NCBI RefSeq assembly: GCF_012396315.1
Contig: NZ_JAAXPF010000003.1
Coordinates: 1-64,000, forward strand
Direction: 5' to 3'
DNA: 64,000 bases
Origin: Corynebacterium mucifaciens
GTDB lineage: Bacteria > Actinomycetota > Actinomycetes > Mycobacteriales > Mycobacteriaceae
Each line of letters opens with the position of its first letter. The stretch's first letter is position 1. This document shows positions 53,522 to 62,921 of this stretch, piece by piece. The notes below the pieces were generated by a model, which was not told where the DNA came from, did not search any database, and worked only from the letters and a program-made list of their open reading frames with translations. A program made the translations under genes and the position numbers.

Positions 53522-54352
53522 CTACATCTCGCGGCGGGCTCTGGTCGCTTCGGCTCGCGCCGCCAAGTCCCGGTTTTCCGGGTAACGCACTCCCACCAAC
53601 GTCAGGCCGCGGGCGGGAGCGAGCGGGACTTCGGCGGAGCGGGCGTCGAGAAGCAGAAGCTCCTCCGGCCACTGTGGCCCGCGCCGGCCCTCGCCCACCG
53701 TGAGGCAGGTAGCCACGAGCGCGCGCACCATGTTCCAACAGAACGCGTCGGCGGTGATGCGCGCCTCGTAGACCATGGGCTCCACCTCAGACCAGGTGAA
53801 ACTGTGCACGTCCCGGATCGTGGTCGCGTGCGGTTTCGGGCGACAGAAGGCGGCGAAGTCGTGCAACCCCACCAGCGCGTCCGCGCATGCTTGCACCGCC
53901 TGCAGGTCCACCGGCTTCGGCCACACGGCGGTATCCCTGGCGCGGGAGGGCGCGGCGCCGGCGGGATGCGTGGTGACGCGGTAGACGTACGTGCGCGTGA
54001 GCGCGGAGAAGCGCGCGTCGAAGCCCTCCGGGGCCCGCGAGACGTCGAAAACGCGGACATCCTCGTCCAGCAACTTTGCTAAACGACGCACCAGGCGCCC
54101 CGGATCGCCCTCAATCGAGCGCTGGTCCAGCGACGCGGCCGGAATGTCCGCGTGGGCCACCTGCCCCGAAGCGTGTACGCCAGCGTCCGTGCGCCCAGCG
54201 ACGGTGAGCTGCACCTCGGAGCGAAGGACCAGAGACAGGGCGTCCTCGATCGTCTGCTGGACGGTGCGCAGATCCCCCTTCTGCCGCGCCCAGCCGTGAA
54301 AATCGGTGCCGTCGTAGGCGATGTCGAGGCGCAGGCGCAGCGTGTCGTCCAT
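53522..54352 (-). CDS. truA: tRNA pseudouridine(38-40) synthase TruA
   Basis: 276 residues. The catalytic Asp is in AGRTDAGVHASGQVAH near residue 55, with RLDIAYDGTDFHGWARQ at the start and FCWNMVRALVATCLTVGEG near residue 205. It modifies uridines in the tRNA anticodon stem. It follows rplQ, separated by a terminator hairpin, so it may have lower expression than the ribosomal genes. Confidence 0.95.
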   Translation of the reverse strand: MDDTLRLRLDIAYDGTDFHGWARQKGDLRTVQQTIEDALSLVLRSEVQLTVAGRTDAGVHASGQVAHADIPAASLDQRSIEGDPGRLVRRLAKLLDEDVRVFDVSRAPEGFDARFSALTRTYVYRVTTHPAGAAPSRARDTAVWPKPVDLQAVQACADALVGLHDFAAFCRPKPHATTIRDVHSFTWSEVEPMVYEARITADAFCWNMVRALVATCLTVGEGRRGPQWPEELLLLDARSAEVPLAPARGLTLVGVRYPENRDLAARAEATRARREM

Positions 54353-54393
54353 GGTGAGGCATTCTATCCCCGCACCAGAAGCACAACGGCAAA

Positions 54394-54433
54394 GCGCCCG
54401 GTCGCACTGCCTGTGCAGTGCGGCCGGGCGCTG
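54394..54433. terminator. Strong hairpin between rplQ and truA
   Basis: AGCGCCCGG-T-CGCACTGC pairs with GCAGTGCG-G-CCGGGCGCT around loop CTGT, about 18 bp long. Only TTTGCC follows on the minus strand, so termination may be partial. It would attenuate rplQ-operon transcription into truA. Confidence 0.75.
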
Positions 54434-54453
54434 AGCCGGATGTGTAGCGGGCG

Positions 54454-54960
54454 CTACTTGTCCTCGGCAGGAGCCTCGGTGGCCTCGGTGACCTCAGTGG
54501 TCTCCTCGACCGGAGTGGTCTCCTCGGCAGCGGCCGGAGCCTCTGCCTCAGCCTGGCGGGAGGCAGCGGCGCGGGCTGCGCGGGTGGCCTCGGAGGACAC
54601 GGTCTCCTCGAGCACCAGAGAGATCTGGGTCATCGGAGCGTTGTCGCCCGGGCGGTTCTCCAGCTTGATGGAGCGGGTGTAGCCGCCGTCGCGGTTGGCG
54701 AACTTCGGTGCGAGCTCATTGAACAGGTAGGTCACAACCGCCTTGTTCGGCAGCTCGGCGAGCACGGCGCGGCGGTCAGCCACGGTGCCCTTCTTCGCCT
54801 TGGTGATCAGCTTCTCAGCGTACGGACGCAGCTGGCGTGCCTTCGCGTCCGTCGTCTTGATTGCGCCGTGCTCGAACAGGGCCTGGGCCAGGTTGGACAG
54901 AATGTGCTTCTGGTGGCCGGCCGAGCCTCCGAGACGGGCGCCCTTCTTCGGGGTAGGCAT
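54454..54960 (-). CDS. rplQ: 50S ribosomal protein L17
   Basis: 168 residues: core [19 protein letters not shown] to about residue 118, then an acidic/Ala-Thr-Glu extension ([18 protein letters not shown]) of about 45 residues beyond usual L17. Long acidic tails are common in actinobacterial L17. It follows rpoA by 46 bp. Confidence 0.96.
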   Translation of the reverse strand: MPTPKKGARLGGSAGHQKHILSNLAQALFEHGAIKTTDAKARQLRPYAEKLITKAKKGTVADRRAVLAELPNKAVVTYLFNELAPKFANRDGGYTRSIKLENRPGDNAPMTQISLVLEETVSSEATRAARAAASRQAEAEAPAAAEETTPVEETTEVTEATEAPAEDK

Positions 54961-55006
54961 TTTCGTACTCCTCGTGTGCGGTTAGTTGAGCGCGTGCTCT
55001 GTTGTG

Positions 55007-56020
55007 TTACTCGGTCTCGTCCGCGCTGGTGTCGACGTAGTCCCCGGTCTCGGCGTCGTAGCCTTCGATCTGGGTCGGGTCGAAATCTTCCGGAGCATCC
55101 TTCAGGGTCAGGCCCAAGCTTGCGAGCTTGATCTTGACCTCGTTGATGGACTTCTGGCCGAAGTTACGGATATCCAGCAGGTCGCTCTCGGTGCACTCTG
55201 CGAGCTCACCGACGGTGTGGATGTCCTGGCGCTTCAGGCAGTTGTAGGAGCGCACGGAGAAGTTCAACTCCTCAATCGGCGTGGAGTACGCGGCGATGTA
55301 TTCGGTCTCCTGCGCCGACGGGCCAATCTCAATGCCCTCGGCCGCGGTGTTCAGCTCGCGCGCCAAGCCGAAGAGCTCCACCAGGGTGGACCCGGCAGAC
55401 GCGAGGGCGTCACGTGCGGTCATGGAGTTCTTGGTCTCCACGTCGATGATGAGCTTGTCAAAGTCGGTGCGCTGCTCAACACGGGTCGCCTCAACCTTGT
55501 AGGCGACGCGGGTGACCGGAGAGTAAATCTGGTCGACCGGAATGCGGCCGGCCTCTCCGCCGGAGTTGGGCATGGCCGGGACGTAGCCGCGGCCGCGCTC
55601 GACGACGAGCTCCATCTCGAGGCGAGCCTGCTCGTTCAGCGACGCAATGTGCAGATCCGGGTTGTGGATCTCCACACCGGCCGGCGCCTCGATGTCGCCC
55701 GCGGTGACGTCGCCGGGGCCCTCAACGGCGAGCTGCATGACAACCGGCTCGTCCGAGTCGGAAGACAGCACCAAATCCTTGATGTTGAGGATGATCTCCG
55801 AGACGTTCTCCTTCACACCGTTGATCGTGGTGAACTCGTGGAGCACACCGTCGATCTTGATGGAGGTCACGGCTGCGCCCGGGATGGACGACAGCAGCGT
55901 GCGGCGAAGCGAGTTGCCCAGGGTGTAGCCGAAACCAGGCTCGAGCGGCTCGATGACGAACTTCGAGCGGTTGGTGTCGATGTACTCCTCGGTCAATTCA
56001 GGACGCTGAGAGATGAGCAT
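55007..56020 (-). CDS. rpoA: RNA polymerase alpha subunit
   Basis: 337 residues: the N-terminal dimerisation domain ([20 protein letters not shown] near residue 20) and the C-terminal domain ([20 protein letters not shown] near residue 252 and [20 protein letters not shown]) that contacts UP elements and activators. Normal length with an acidic tail. Confidence 0.97.
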   Translation of the reverse strand: MLISQRPELTEEYIDTNRSKFVIEPLEPGFGYTLGNSLRRTLLSSIPGAAVTSIKIDGVLHEFTTINGVKENVSEIILNIKDLVLSSDSDEPVVMQLAVEGPGDVTAGDIEAPAGVEIHNPDLHIASLNEQARLEMELVVERGRGYVPAMPNSGGEAGRIPVDQIYSPVTRVAYKVEATRVEQRTDFDKLIIDVETKNSMTARDALASAGSTLVELFGLARELNTAAEGIEIGPSAQETEYIAAYSTPIEELNFSVRSYNCLKRQDIHTVGELAECTESDLLDIRNFGQKSINEVKIKLASLGLTLKDAPEDFDPTQIEGYDAETGDYVDTSADETE

Positions 56021-56134
56021 GAACTTCTCCTTTGTCGGCTCCCGCTATTTGAAGCCGGTAGGAATGGATGTGCGGAAGATTCCGTGCCCGGTCGACGTCG
56101 TCCACCGGTGCGCGGGGTGAAGCAAACGGAAAGT

Positions 56135-56740
56135 TTACTTCGAGTAGAGCTCGACGATGAGCTGCTCCTGCAGCGGCACGTCGATCTGAGCGCGCCCGGG
56201 CAGCTGGTGCACGAGAATGCGCAGGGTGTCCGGAACGACCTGCAGCCACGCCGGAACAACGGCGTCGAGCAGGCTGTCCTGAGCCTCTTCGAACCACAGC
56301 ATGCTGCGGGACTTGTCACGGACGTCGATGATGTCGTACTGCGTCACGGCGAAGGACGGAACGTCGATCTTCTTGCCGTTCACCGTGAAGTGGCCGTGGG
56401 AAACCAGCTGACGCGCCTGACGGCGGGTCTTGGCCAGGCCGGCGCGGTAGATGACGTTGTCCAGACGGGACTCCAGCAGGATCAGCAGGTTGTCGCCGGT
56501 CTTACCCTGACGACGGTTCGCCTCTTCGTAGTAGCGGCGGAACTGCTTCTCCATCACGCCGTAGGTGAAGCGAGCCTTCTGCTTCTCCTGCAGCTGGAGC
56601 AGGTACTCGGACTCCTTGATGCGGGCGCGGCCAGCCTGCCCCGGGGGGTAGGGGCGACGCTCGAAGGACATGTCGCCGCCGACGAGGTCGACGCGGAGGC
56701 GACGGGACTTACGGGTAGCAGGGCCGGTGTAACGAGCCAT
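56135..56740 (-). CDS. rpsD: 30S ribosomal protein S4
   Basis: 201 residues: ARYTGPATRKSRRLRVDLVG at the start and the S4 RNA-binding domain with RLDNVIYRAGLAKTRRQARQ and LVSHGHFTVNGKKIDVPS. Zinc-free (no Cys) form. It lies 27 bp after rpsK. Confidence 0.97.
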   Translation of the reverse strand: MARYTGPATRKSRRLRVDLVGGDMSFERRPYPPGQAGRARIKESEYLLQLQEKQKARFTYGVMEKQFRRYYEEANRRQGKTGDNLLILLESRLDNVIYRAGLAKTRRQARQLVSHGHFTVNGKKIDVPSFAVTQYDIIDVRDKSRSMLWFEEAQDSLLDAVVPAWLQVVPDTLRILVHQLPGRAQIDVPLQEQLIVELYSK

Positions 56741-56767
56741 GTTTCTTTACCTCTTTTCCTTTCAGCC

Positions 56768-57169
56768 TTAAACGCGACGACGCTTCGGCGGACGGCAGCC
56801 GTTGAACGGCTGCGGCGTCACGTCGGAGATCGAGGACACCTCCAGGCCGGCAGCCTGGAGCGAACGGATTGCGGTCTCGCGGCCGGAGCCCGGACCCTTG
56901 ACGAACACGTCAACCTTCTTCATGCCGTGATCCATCGCCTTGCGGGCGGCGTTCTCTGCAGCCATCTGCGCGGCGAACGGGGTGGACTTACGGGAGCCCT
57001 TGAAACCGACGTGACCGGAGGACGCCCAGGAAATCACGTTGCCCTGCGGGTCCGTGATGGACACGATGGTGTTGTTGAAGGTGGACTTGATGTACGCGTG
57101 GCCTGCGGCCACGTTCTTCTTGACGGTGCGGCGTCCGCGACGCGCACCGGAACGAGTCTGAGGAGCCAT
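56768..57169 (-). CDS. rpsK: 30S ribosomal protein S11
   Basis: 133 residues with [40 protein letters not shown] and the conserved end [17 protein letters not shown]. It starts 3 bp after rpsM. Confidence 0.97.
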   Translation of the reverse strand: MAPQTRSGARRGRRTVKKNVAAGHAYIKSTFNNTIVSITDPQGNVISWASSGHVGFKGSRKSTPFAAQMAAENAARKAMDHGMKKVDVFVKGPGSGRETAIRSLQAAGLEVSSISDVTPQPFNGCRPPKRRRV

Positions 57170-57172
57170 AGG

Positions 57173-57541
57173 TTACTTCTTCTTTCCTGCGATGGTCTTC
57201 TTCGGGCCCTTACGGGTGCGCGCGTTGGTCTTGGTGCGCTGTCCGCGAACGGGCAGGCCACGACGGTGGCGCATGCCCTGGTAGGAGCCGATTTCAATCT
57301 TGCGGCGGATGTCAGCCTGCACCTCGCGGCGCAGATCGCCCTCGACGGTGTAGGAGGACTCGATAGCGTCGCGCAGAGCGGCGAGCTGATCGTCGGAGAG
57401 ATCATCCGTGCGCAGGTCCGGAGAAATACCCGTCTTCTCGAGCAGTTCCTTGGATCGGGTTGCACCGATGCCGTAAATGTAGGTCAGTGCGATCTCCATG
57501 CGCTTGTTGCGCGGGAGATCCACACCAGCTAGACGTGCCAT
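57173..57541 (-). CDS. rpsM: 30S ribosomal protein S13
   Basis: 122 residues, starting [20 protein letters not shown] and ending in a basic tail [18 protein letters not shown]. The ATG at 57541 is fixed by family alignment; an upstream in-frame ATG would add an unlikely leader. Confidence 0.97.
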   Translation of the reverse strand: MARLAGVDLPRNKRMEIALTYIYGIGATRSKELLEKTGISPDLRTDDLSDDQLAALRDAIESSYTVEGDLRREVQADIRRKIEIGSYQGMRHRRGLPVRGQRTKTNARTRKGPKKTIAGKKK

Positions 57542-57674
57542 GAGGTACGTGCCTTTCGGGTTGTTACGGTGGTTTTCTCCCCACCCGTCCACGCCAAACA
57601 GCACTTTGTCCGGGCCGTGCCGGAGAGTGGGCTGAGATCACGCGCGGCTCCGGCCACCGTGGCCAGAGGTGCAC

Positions 57675-57694
57675 GACCCGCGTTCACGCGGGTC
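57675..57694. terminator. Perfect 8-bp stem-loop between infA and rpsM
   Basis: GACCCGCG and CGCGGGTC flank a 4-nt loop TTCA in the 175-bp gap between infA and rpsM. There is no T-run, so it may be an attenuator or RNA-processing element rather than a terminator. rpmJ, often found here in other bacteria, is absent from the gap. Confidence 0.4.
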
Positions 57695-57716
57695 TGGGTG
57701 AGAAGGCTGAAATGCT

Positions 57717-57935
57717 TTACTTGTAGCGGTAGGTGATACGCCCGCGGTCCAGGTCGTAGGGGGAAAGCTCCACCACAACCCGGTCCTCCGGGAGAATGCG
57801 GATGTAGTGCTGGCGCATCTTGCCACTGATGTGGGCGAGAACCTCGTGCCCGTTGTCCAGTTCGACCCGGAACATCGCGTTCTTCAAGGGCTCGACAATG
57901 CGGCCCTCAACCTCGATTGCGCCTTCTTTCGCCAT
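57717..57935 (-). CDS. infA: Translation initiation factor IF-1
   Basis: 72 residues, starting [20 protein letters not shown], with [19 protein letters not shown] and the end GRITYRYK. S1/OB-fold protein that binds the ribosomal A site. The ATG at 57935 gives the exact family length. Confidence 0.97.
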   Translation of the reverse strand: MAKEGAIEVEGRIVEPLKNAMFRVELDNGHEVLAHISGKMRQHYIRILPEDRVVVELSPYDLDRGRITYRYK

Positions 57936-58052
57936 ACACTCCACTTCCTACGCCGCCTGGAAAGTGCAGGCAGCAGACGTTTTTACCGGTACAGTTGGCG
58001 CACGCGCGTGATTGCGCAAACACCGGTGGACAACATTAGCCGTTTACCTGCG

Positions 58053-58084
58053 AAAACGCAAAAGGCCCCGGCGTGCGCTGGGGC
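58053..58084 (-). terminator. Rho-independent terminator of the L,D-transpeptidase gene
   Basis: GCCCCAGC and GCCGGGGC pair on the minus strand around a 4-nt loop, followed by CTTTTGCGTTTTC. It lies 15 bp after the stop at 58099, before infA. Confidence 0.8.
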
Positions 58085-58098
58085 TGCGACGTGGCTGT

Positions 58099-58866
58099 CT
58101 AGTACACGTAGACCTTGTCGCCGATTTGCAAGTCGTTGAAGTAACGCTGCGCGTCGCCGCGGTGCATACGGATGCAGCCGTGGGAGAGGATGTTGGGGTC
58201 GCCCTGGTGGAACGCGATGCCGTTGTATGTGAAGTAGGTGGCGTACGGCATCGGGGCGTTGCCGAACTCCCAGGAGATTTCGTCTTTGACCTTGCGGTTG
58301 ACGTAGAACGTACCGCGCGGGGTTTCGTACCCGGGTCTACCGGGGCCGATCAGGCCCGCCTGGTAGTACATGCGTCCGTTGTTTTGCAGCCAGGACCGGC
58401 GGCCGTCAACGTCGACGCAGGCCTTTGCGTCTGCCGGGCACGGGCCGTAATCGAAGTTTCCGCGTGGGTTCGGCGCCGGAGCGGGCGCGGGCTTCGGAGC
58501 CGGCTTGGGCTTCGGGGTCTTCTCGGCGATCAAGCCGGGGAAGAACGCCTCGACGGTGTTGTCGATGACCGCCCTCGCCTGCGCGGGCAGGTCCGGGTGG
58601 ATCGCCGCCAGGCCATTCGCCTGCTGGCGCAGGCTGTTGCGGATGTCCCACGCGGTATTGCGTGCGGTCTTATCTAGGTCGGCGAGCATGGCGTTCGCCT
58701 GCTGAGCGATCGCGTCCACACTCGGCGCGGCAACCGAGCTCTGGATCGGCGCTGCATCAGCCGGAGCCGGGGCCGCCAGCGACGCTACGACGCCGAGGCC
58801 GGCAACGAGGGTGGTTGCGCGCCGTTTCGGGGGCGACTGCTTGGAGTGGCGGGGGCGGTACGACAT
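58099..58866 (-). CDS. L,D-transpeptidase (YkuD family)
   Basis: 255 residues. A basic start and a hydrophobic signal (TTLVAGLGVVASLAAPAPADA) to about residue 38, a helical region, a Pro/Lys-rich linker (KPKPAPKPAPAPAPNP near residue 115), then the YkuD domain with the catalytic HxxxSHGCIRMHRGDA near residue 230, holding the Cys nucleophile. It makes 3-3 peptidoglycan cross-links or anchors proteins at the cell wall. Start at 58866 because TATACT, a near-consensus -10, ends 6 nt upstream; no leader. In C. glutamicum an L,D-transpeptidase gene belongs to the SigD regulon, but no SigD promoter pattern was seen here. Confidence 0.9.
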   Translation of the reverse strand: MSYRPRHSKQSPPKRRATTLVAGLGVVASLAAPAPADAAPIQSSVAAPSVDAIAQQANAMLADLDKTARNTAWDIRNSLRQQANGLAAIHPDLPAQARAVIDNTVEAFFPGLIAEKTPKPKPAPKPAPAPAPNPRGNFDYGPCPADAKACVDVDGRRSWLQNNGRMYYQAGLIGPGRPGYETPRGTFYVNRKVKDEISWEFGNAPMPYATYFTYNGIAFHQGDPNILSHGCIRMHRGDAQRYFNDLQIGDKVYVY

Positions 58867-58872
58867 GCCCGG

Positions 58873-58878
58873 AGTATA
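58873..58878 (-). promoter_or_regulatory. -10 hexamer of the L,D-transpeptidase gene
   Basis: TATACT on the minus strand differs from TATAAT at one position and ends 6 nt before the ATG at 58866, which implies a leaderless mRNA. Confidence 0.55.
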
Positions 58879-58917
58879 ACCCGCCTGCCAGGGCACCCAC
58901 TGCGACGCGCCAGGTAT

Positions 58918-59709
58918 TTACACGCGGGGCGTGAGGATCCGCGGGCCGTCCGCGGTGGCGGCGACGGTGTGTTCCCAGTGCGCGGCCGGCGCGCCGTCGA
59001 CGGAGACGACGGTCCACTCGTCGCCGAGCACCTCAGTGTCCACTTCCCCACCCAGGATCAGCATCGGCTCGATCGCCAGTACCGAGCCTTCCTGAATCAC
59101 CGGCCCCCGGCCGGGTTTGCCCTCGTTGGCCAGGTACGGGTCTTCGTGCATGGTGTGGCCGATGCCGTGCCCGCCGTAGCCATCGACAATGCCCAGCGCG
59201 ACGCCGAACCGGTCCTCCGCCGCATACGTCGCTTGCTCGAGCGCATGGGAAACATCGGTGAGCTTGTTACCCGGAACCATGGCCTTGAGCCCCTCCGCCA
59301 GCACCCACTCCGTGGCGCGGTTGAGGGCATTCACATCGGCCGCTAGCTCGCCGATGCCGAACGACCACGCGCTGTCCCCCACCCAGCCGTCCAAGGTCGC
59401 GCCGCAGTCGATGGAGACCAGGTCGCCCTCTTTCAGAACAACGCTCGCGCTCGGAATCCCGTGCACCACCACCTCGTTCACCGAGGCGCAGATGGACCCG
59501 GTGAAGCCGTTGTAGCCGAGAAACGTGGGCACTGCCCCGTGGTCGCGAATGACCGTCTCCGCAACCTCGTCCAGCTGCTTGGTGGATACCCCAGGCGCGG
59601 CCACGGCGCGAACCTCTTGCAAGGCGATGCCGACGATCCGGCCCGCGGCCTCCATCGAGTCGAGCTCGGCGGGGGTCTTCGCAGCTATTTTGCGTTTTCT
59701 AAAAGCCAT
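58918..59709 (-). CDS. map: Methionine aminopeptidase, type I
   Basis: 263 residues. The metal ligands are in [18 protein letters not shown] (two Asp, near residue 105), [13 protein letters not shown] (His, near residue 180), VLAIEPML (Glu) and the Glu of [17 protein letters not shown] near the end. It removes initiator Met from nascent proteins. The ATG at 59709 has AAAGGAGAG upstream. It is separated from adk by a terminator-like hairpin and a CGTCGATAAGC motif. Confidence 0.95.
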   Translation of the reverse strand: MAFRKRKIAAKTPAELDSMEAAGRIVGIALQEVRAVAAPGVSTKQLDEVAETVIRDHGAVPTFLGYNGFTGSICASVNEVVVHGIPSASVVLKEGDLVSIDCGATLDGWVGDSAWSFGIGELAADVNALNRATEWVLAEGLKAMVPGNKLTDVSHALEQATYAAEDRFGVALGIVDGYGGHGIGHTMHEDPYLANEGKPGRGPVIQEGSVLAIEPMLILGGEVDTEVLGDEWTVVSVDGAPAAHWEHTVAATADGPRILTPRV

Positions 59710-59746
59710 GAGGTGCTCTCCTTTGGTTCGTCGATAAGCGCAATGC

Positions 59747-59774
59747 GAAAGGCCGGTGCGCAATGACACCGGCC
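59747..59774 (-). terminator. Terminator-like hairpin between adk and map
   Basis: GGCCGGTG and CACCGGCC pair around an 8-nt loop, followed on the minus strand by TTTCGC. It lies 17 bp after the adk stop and suggests that map is partly insulated from secY-adk. Confidence 0.6.
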
Positions 59775-59790
59775 CTTCTGCTTCATTGAG

Positions 59791-60336
59791 CTACTTGCCC
59801 AGCGCCTCCAGAGCACGCTGGTTGATGTCGTCCACGTCGCCGACGGCGTCAATGGAGATGATCTGGCCGCCGTAGTGCTCGATCAACGGCGCCGTCTCGT
59901 CGCGGTACACGCCGAGGCGGGTGCGGATGGTCTCCTCGTTGTCGTCGGCACGGCCGCGGGCGAGCATGCGCTCGATCACCACGTCCTCGTCTACCACGAA
60001 GTTGAGGACGCCGTCGAGCTTCTCGCCGCGCTTGGCTAGAAGCTCGGTGAGGATCTCAGCCTGCTCGACCGTGCGCGGGAAACCGTCCAGCAAGAAGCCG
60101 TCCTTGGCGTCTTCCTGGTTGAGGCGGTCCTCCACCATGCGGGCGGTCACGTCGGTGGGCACGAGCTTGCCGGCGTCGATGTAGCTCTTGGCCTCAACAC
60201 CGAGCTGGGTGCCCTCGCCGATGTTGGCGCGGAACAAGTCGCCCGTGGAGACGTGGGGGACGCCGAGCTTTTCGGAGAGAATTGCGGCTTGGGTGCCTTT
60301 GCCGGCACCGGGAGGGCCGAGGAGAACGAGACGCAT
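59791..60336 (-). CDS. adk: Adenylate kinase
   Basis: 181 residues, the short form without the lid insertion. The P-loop is [14 protein letters not shown] at residues 8-20; [11 protein letters not shown] is near residue 85; the short lid is [17 protein letters not shown] near residue 130. ATG overlaps the secY stop by one base. It interconverts AMP, ATP and ADP. Confidence 0.97.
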   Translation of the reverse strand: MRLVLLGPPGAGKGTQAAILSEKLGVPHVSTGDLFRANIGEGTQLGVEAKSYIDAGKLVPTDVTARMVEDRLNQEDAKDGFLLDGFPRTVEQAEILTELLAKRGEKLDGVLNFVVDEDVVIERMLARGRADDNEETIRTRLGVYRDETAPLIEHYGGQIISIDAVGDVDDINQRALEALGK

Positions 60337-61664
60337 TATCGCAGAAGTCCTTCGTAGTTAGATTGCAGGAGCTGGGATTCAATTTGCTTGACCGTGGTGA
60401 GGGCCACGGACACCATAATCAGGATCGCGGTACCGCCGAACGCGCTCATGCCCATTTGGCCGGATCCGGTGATGCCGGCGTCCATAGCCAGGTTCGGCAG
60501 CACGGCTATCAGCGCGAGGTAGATGGCGCCGACGAACAGCAGACGGTTCATGACAAACGCCAGGTACTCCGCCGTGGGGCGGCCCGGGCGGATGCCGGGG
60601 ATGAAGCCGCCGAACTTCTTCATGTTCTCCGCTTGGTCCACCGGGTCGTACTGGATGGATACGTAGAAGTAGGAGAAGAAGATGATCAGCACCACGTAGG
60701 TCAGGATGTACTGCCACGAACCCGGGTTCTGCAGCCACGCCATGACGTGGTTCATCCACCAGTTATCCGGCGGGGTCGGGTTGTTCACGGTGATGATCTG
60801 GGTGATCAGCACGGGAACGTACATCAGGGAGGATGCGAAGATCACCGGGATCACGCCCGCCTGGTTTACCTTCAGCGGCAGGTAGGTGGAGGACCCGCCG
60901 TACTGGCGGCGGCCGACCATGCGCTTTGCGTACTGCACCGGGATGCGGCGCTGGCCCTGCTCGATGAAGACGATGCCAATGACCAGCACCACCAGCGCAA
61001 GAATGACGAGGGCGAGGGTCACCCCGCCAGAATTCTGCAGGATGAAGGCGCCTTCCGACGGGATCTGGGTGGCGATGCCCGCGAAGATGAGCAGCGACAT
61101 GCCATTGCCCACGCCCTTCTCGGTGATGATCTCGCCGAGCCACATAATGAGCACGGCACCCGAGGTCATCACGATGATCATCATGAGCAGCGTCCACACG
61201 TTGCGGTCCTCAACCAGGACCGGCATGCCCTGGCCCAGCAGTTGCTCACGATCCGCCAGCGCCACGATGCCGGCCGACTGCAGCAGCGCCAGCGCGACGG
61301 TGAGGTAACGCGTGTACTGCGTCATCTTCGTCTGCCCGGACTGGCCCTCCTTCTTCAGCTCTTCGAACTTCGGGATGACCACGGTGAGCAGCTGCACGAT
61401 GATGGAGGCCGTGATGTAGGGCATGATGCCGATGGCGAAGATGGACAGCTGCAGGAGTGCACCACCCGAGAACAGACCGATGATGGAGAACATCGTTGCC
61501 TGATCGCCGCGCGAGATCTCCTCCAGGCGGGAAGAGATCAGCGCGTAATCCACGCCCGGAGTAGGGATCTGGCAGCCGACGCGGTACAGAAACATCAGCG
61601 CAAGGGTGATCAGAATCTTCTTCCGAAGATCAGGGTCCTTGAACGCCTGAGCAATAGCGGACAC
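60336..61664 (-). CDS. secY: Preprotein translocase subunit SecY
   Basis: 442 residues with ten membrane helices; the plug/first-helix region [10 protein letters not shown] near residue 40 and the C-terminal helix [16 protein letters not shown] are typical. The GTG at 61664 ([19 protein letters not shown]) was chosen over an upstream ATG because AGGAGG lies 4 nt before it and SecY proteins of corynebacteria begin at this point. It forms the channel with SecE and SecG. Confidence 0.95.
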   Translation of the reverse strand: MSAIAQAFKDPDLRKKILITLALMFLYRVGCQIPTPGVDYALISSRLEEISRGDQATMFSIIGLFSGGALLQLSIFAIGIMPYITASIIVQLLTVVIPKFEELKKEGQSGQTKMTQYTRYLTVALALLQSAGIVALADREQLLGQGMPVLVEDRNVWTLLMMIIVMTSGAVLIMWLGEIITEKGVGNGMSLLIFAGIATQIPSEGAFILQNSGGVTLALVILALVVLVIGIVFIEQGQRRIPVQYAKRMVGRRQYGGSSTYLPLKVNQAGVIPVIFASSLMYVPVLITQIITVNNPTPPDNWWMNHVMAWLQNPGSWQYILTYVVLIIFFSYFYVSIQYDPVDQAENMKKFGGFIPGIRPGRPTAEYLAFVMNRLLFVGAIYLALIAVLPNLAMDAGITGSGQMGMSAFGGTAILIMVSVALTTVKQIESQLLQSNYEGLLR

Positions 61665-61955
61665 ATAGCCTCCTGGCCCCCGCCGTGCCATTAGCGGGAG
61701 GTAGCGGACATTCGACTGCTCGCGCCTGCTTCTTTGGGCATGCGAAACCGGCGGGGCCGTCTTTTGACCCCACTACCCTAACAGCCCCCGCCGGAAGTTA
61801 ATACCGCAGGTTGGGCTCCGGCCTCACTCACAGGATTTCCCAATGCAGCGTGTGCCTTGTCCAATGATTCCCGGGAGGGATCCGGCGCCGCGATAACGCC
61901 CGCCGGCTGGATGGCCCGCCTGCCCGGGGTTTGTCGGCCCGCTGTGACACTTCGC

Positions 61956-62019
61956 GGCGGAATCTGTCACACCGGCCGCAGACCCGCAGGTCGCCACCGG
62001 CCGCTGGCGGAATCTGTCA
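61956..62019. repeat. Nested direct repeats (A-B-B-A) upstream of secY
   Basis: GGCGGAATCTGTCA occurs at 61956-61969 and 62006-62019, exactly 50 bp apart; CACCGGCCGC occurs at 61970-61979 and 61995-62004. TGTGACA and TGTCACA also form an inverted pair around the first copy (61943-61971). The arrangement looks like a small regulatory array or a repeat remnant. Confidence 0.7.
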
Positions 62020-62065
62020 AAGCCTGCCCGCACGACACTCTGAAAACGCACCCCACCAACGACAA

Positions 62066-62102
62066 ACCCCGCTCCGGACGTCAGACGTCCAAAGCGGGGG
62101 TT
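62066..62102 (-). terminator. Terminator of rplO
   Basis: AACCCCGCT and AGCGGGG(G)TT form the outer stem around an inner GGACGT/ACGTCC stem; on the minus strand TTTG follows. It lies 19 bp after the rplO stop. Confidence 0.75.
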
Positions 62103-62120
62103 CGACGTAAAGCGCGTTGC

Positions 62121-62723
62121 TTATGCCTCCGGGTCAGCGTCCACCGTGGTGGAGCCGCCCTGCAGCGGGTCGGAGTCAAGGACACCCTTCGCGCCGGAGC
62201 CTGCCTCCGGTGCCGGGGCGGCCTCGCCGGCTGCGGATGCAACCGGGCCCTCGCCGTTCGCCGCGCGCTTGGAGAACGCGACGGTGGTAGCGGAGCCACC
62301 AGCTGCGTTGAGCTTCTCCTCAGCGGACTTGGAGAACTTGTTGGCGGTGACGTTGAGCGCGACGGTGACGTCGCCCTCCGCCAGCACCTTCACCGGCTGC
62401 TTCGGGCGCACAAGGCCCTTGGCAACGATGTCGGCGACGGCGATGTCTCCACCCTGCGGGAAGGCCTCTGCCAGATCCGCGAGGTTGACCACCTGGTACT
62501 CGACGCGGTTCGGGTTCTTGAAGCCCTTGAGCTTGGGAAGACGCATGTGCAGCGGCATCTGGCCACCCTCGAAAGCAGCGGAAACCTGCTTGCGAGCCTT
62601 GGTGCCCTTGGTACCGCGACCGGCGGTCTTGCCCTTGGAAGCCTCACCGCGGCCGACGCGGGTCTTGGCCTTGTTAGCGCCCTCTGCCGGGCGCAGATCA
62701 TGGAGCTTGATGATGTCAGCCAT
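62121..62723 (-). CDS. rplO: 50S ribosomal protein L15
   Basis: 200 residues, about 50 more than usual L15. The core is [40 protein letters not shown] and the C-terminal [18 protein letters not shown]; then an Ala/Gly/Pro/acidic extension ([19 protein letters not shown]). The ATG at 62723 has GGGGAG upstream. It leads into the terminator before secY, so secY has its own promoter. Confidence 0.95.
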   Translation of the reverse strand: MADIIKLHDLRPAEGANKAKTRVGRGEASKGKTAGRGTKGTKARKQVSAAFEGGQMPLHMRLPKLKGFKNPNRVEYQVVNLADLAEAFPQGGDIAVADIVAKGLVRPKQPVKVLAEGDVTVALNVTANKFSKSAEEKLNAAGGSATTVAFSKRAANGEGPVASAAGEAAPAPEAGSGAKGVLDSDPLQGGSTTVDADPEA

Positions 62724-62730
62724 GTGGTAT

Positions 62731-62916
62731 CTACTCCCCTGCAACTTCTTCAACGGTGACGAGGTGGCGCACCTTGAGGATCTGGCCGCGGGTGGCAGCG
62801 TTGTCCTTCTTCACGACGGACTGGCCGATCTTGCGCAGACCGAGAGCCTCGAGGTTCTTCCGGGTAACCGGCTTCTCGCCGACCTTGCCGTGGTGCAACG
62901 TAATCTTCAGTGCCAT
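62731..62916 (-). CDS. rpmD: 50S ribosomal protein L30
   Basis: 61 residues, starting [20 protein letters not shown] and containing [20 protein letters not shown]. Exact family length. It lies between rpsE (5 bp) and rplO (7 bp). Confidence 0.96.
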   Translation of the reverse strand: MALKITLHHGKVGEKPVTRKNLEALGLRKIGQSVVKKDNAATRGQILKVRHLVTVEEVAGE

Positions 62917-62921
62917 GGTGC

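Larger units (their letters stand above)
61665..62120. other. 456-bp intergenic region with paired repeats, no gene
   Basis: Contains the presumed secY promoter (TAGGGT at 61775-61780 on the minus strand with a weak -35 TTAACT), the inverted arms CGGCGGGG/CCCCGCCG near 61750-61792, the A-B-B-A repeat set at 61956-62019, and the rplO terminator. A 75-codon minus-strand frame (61824-62051) was considered and rejected as a gene. Confidence 0.6.

Noticed and set aside
54986-57532. 848-codon plus-strand open frame across the ribosomal protein block
   Set aside because: It is antisense to rpoA, rpsD, rpsK and rpsM, which are unmistakable; GC-rich codon use leaves long antisense frames open.
57542-57716. 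rpmJ (L36) between infA and rpsM
   Set aside because: All frames in the gap were scanned and none gives the short basic L36 sequence; only a stem-loop is present.
60282-61694. 470-codon plus-strand open frame
   Set aside because: Shadow of secY; product is His/Asp-rich with no domain.
61824-62051. 75-codon minus-strand frame in the secY-rplO gap
   Set aside because: Translates the repeated DNA, has no leader and no family resemblance; the repeats explain it better.
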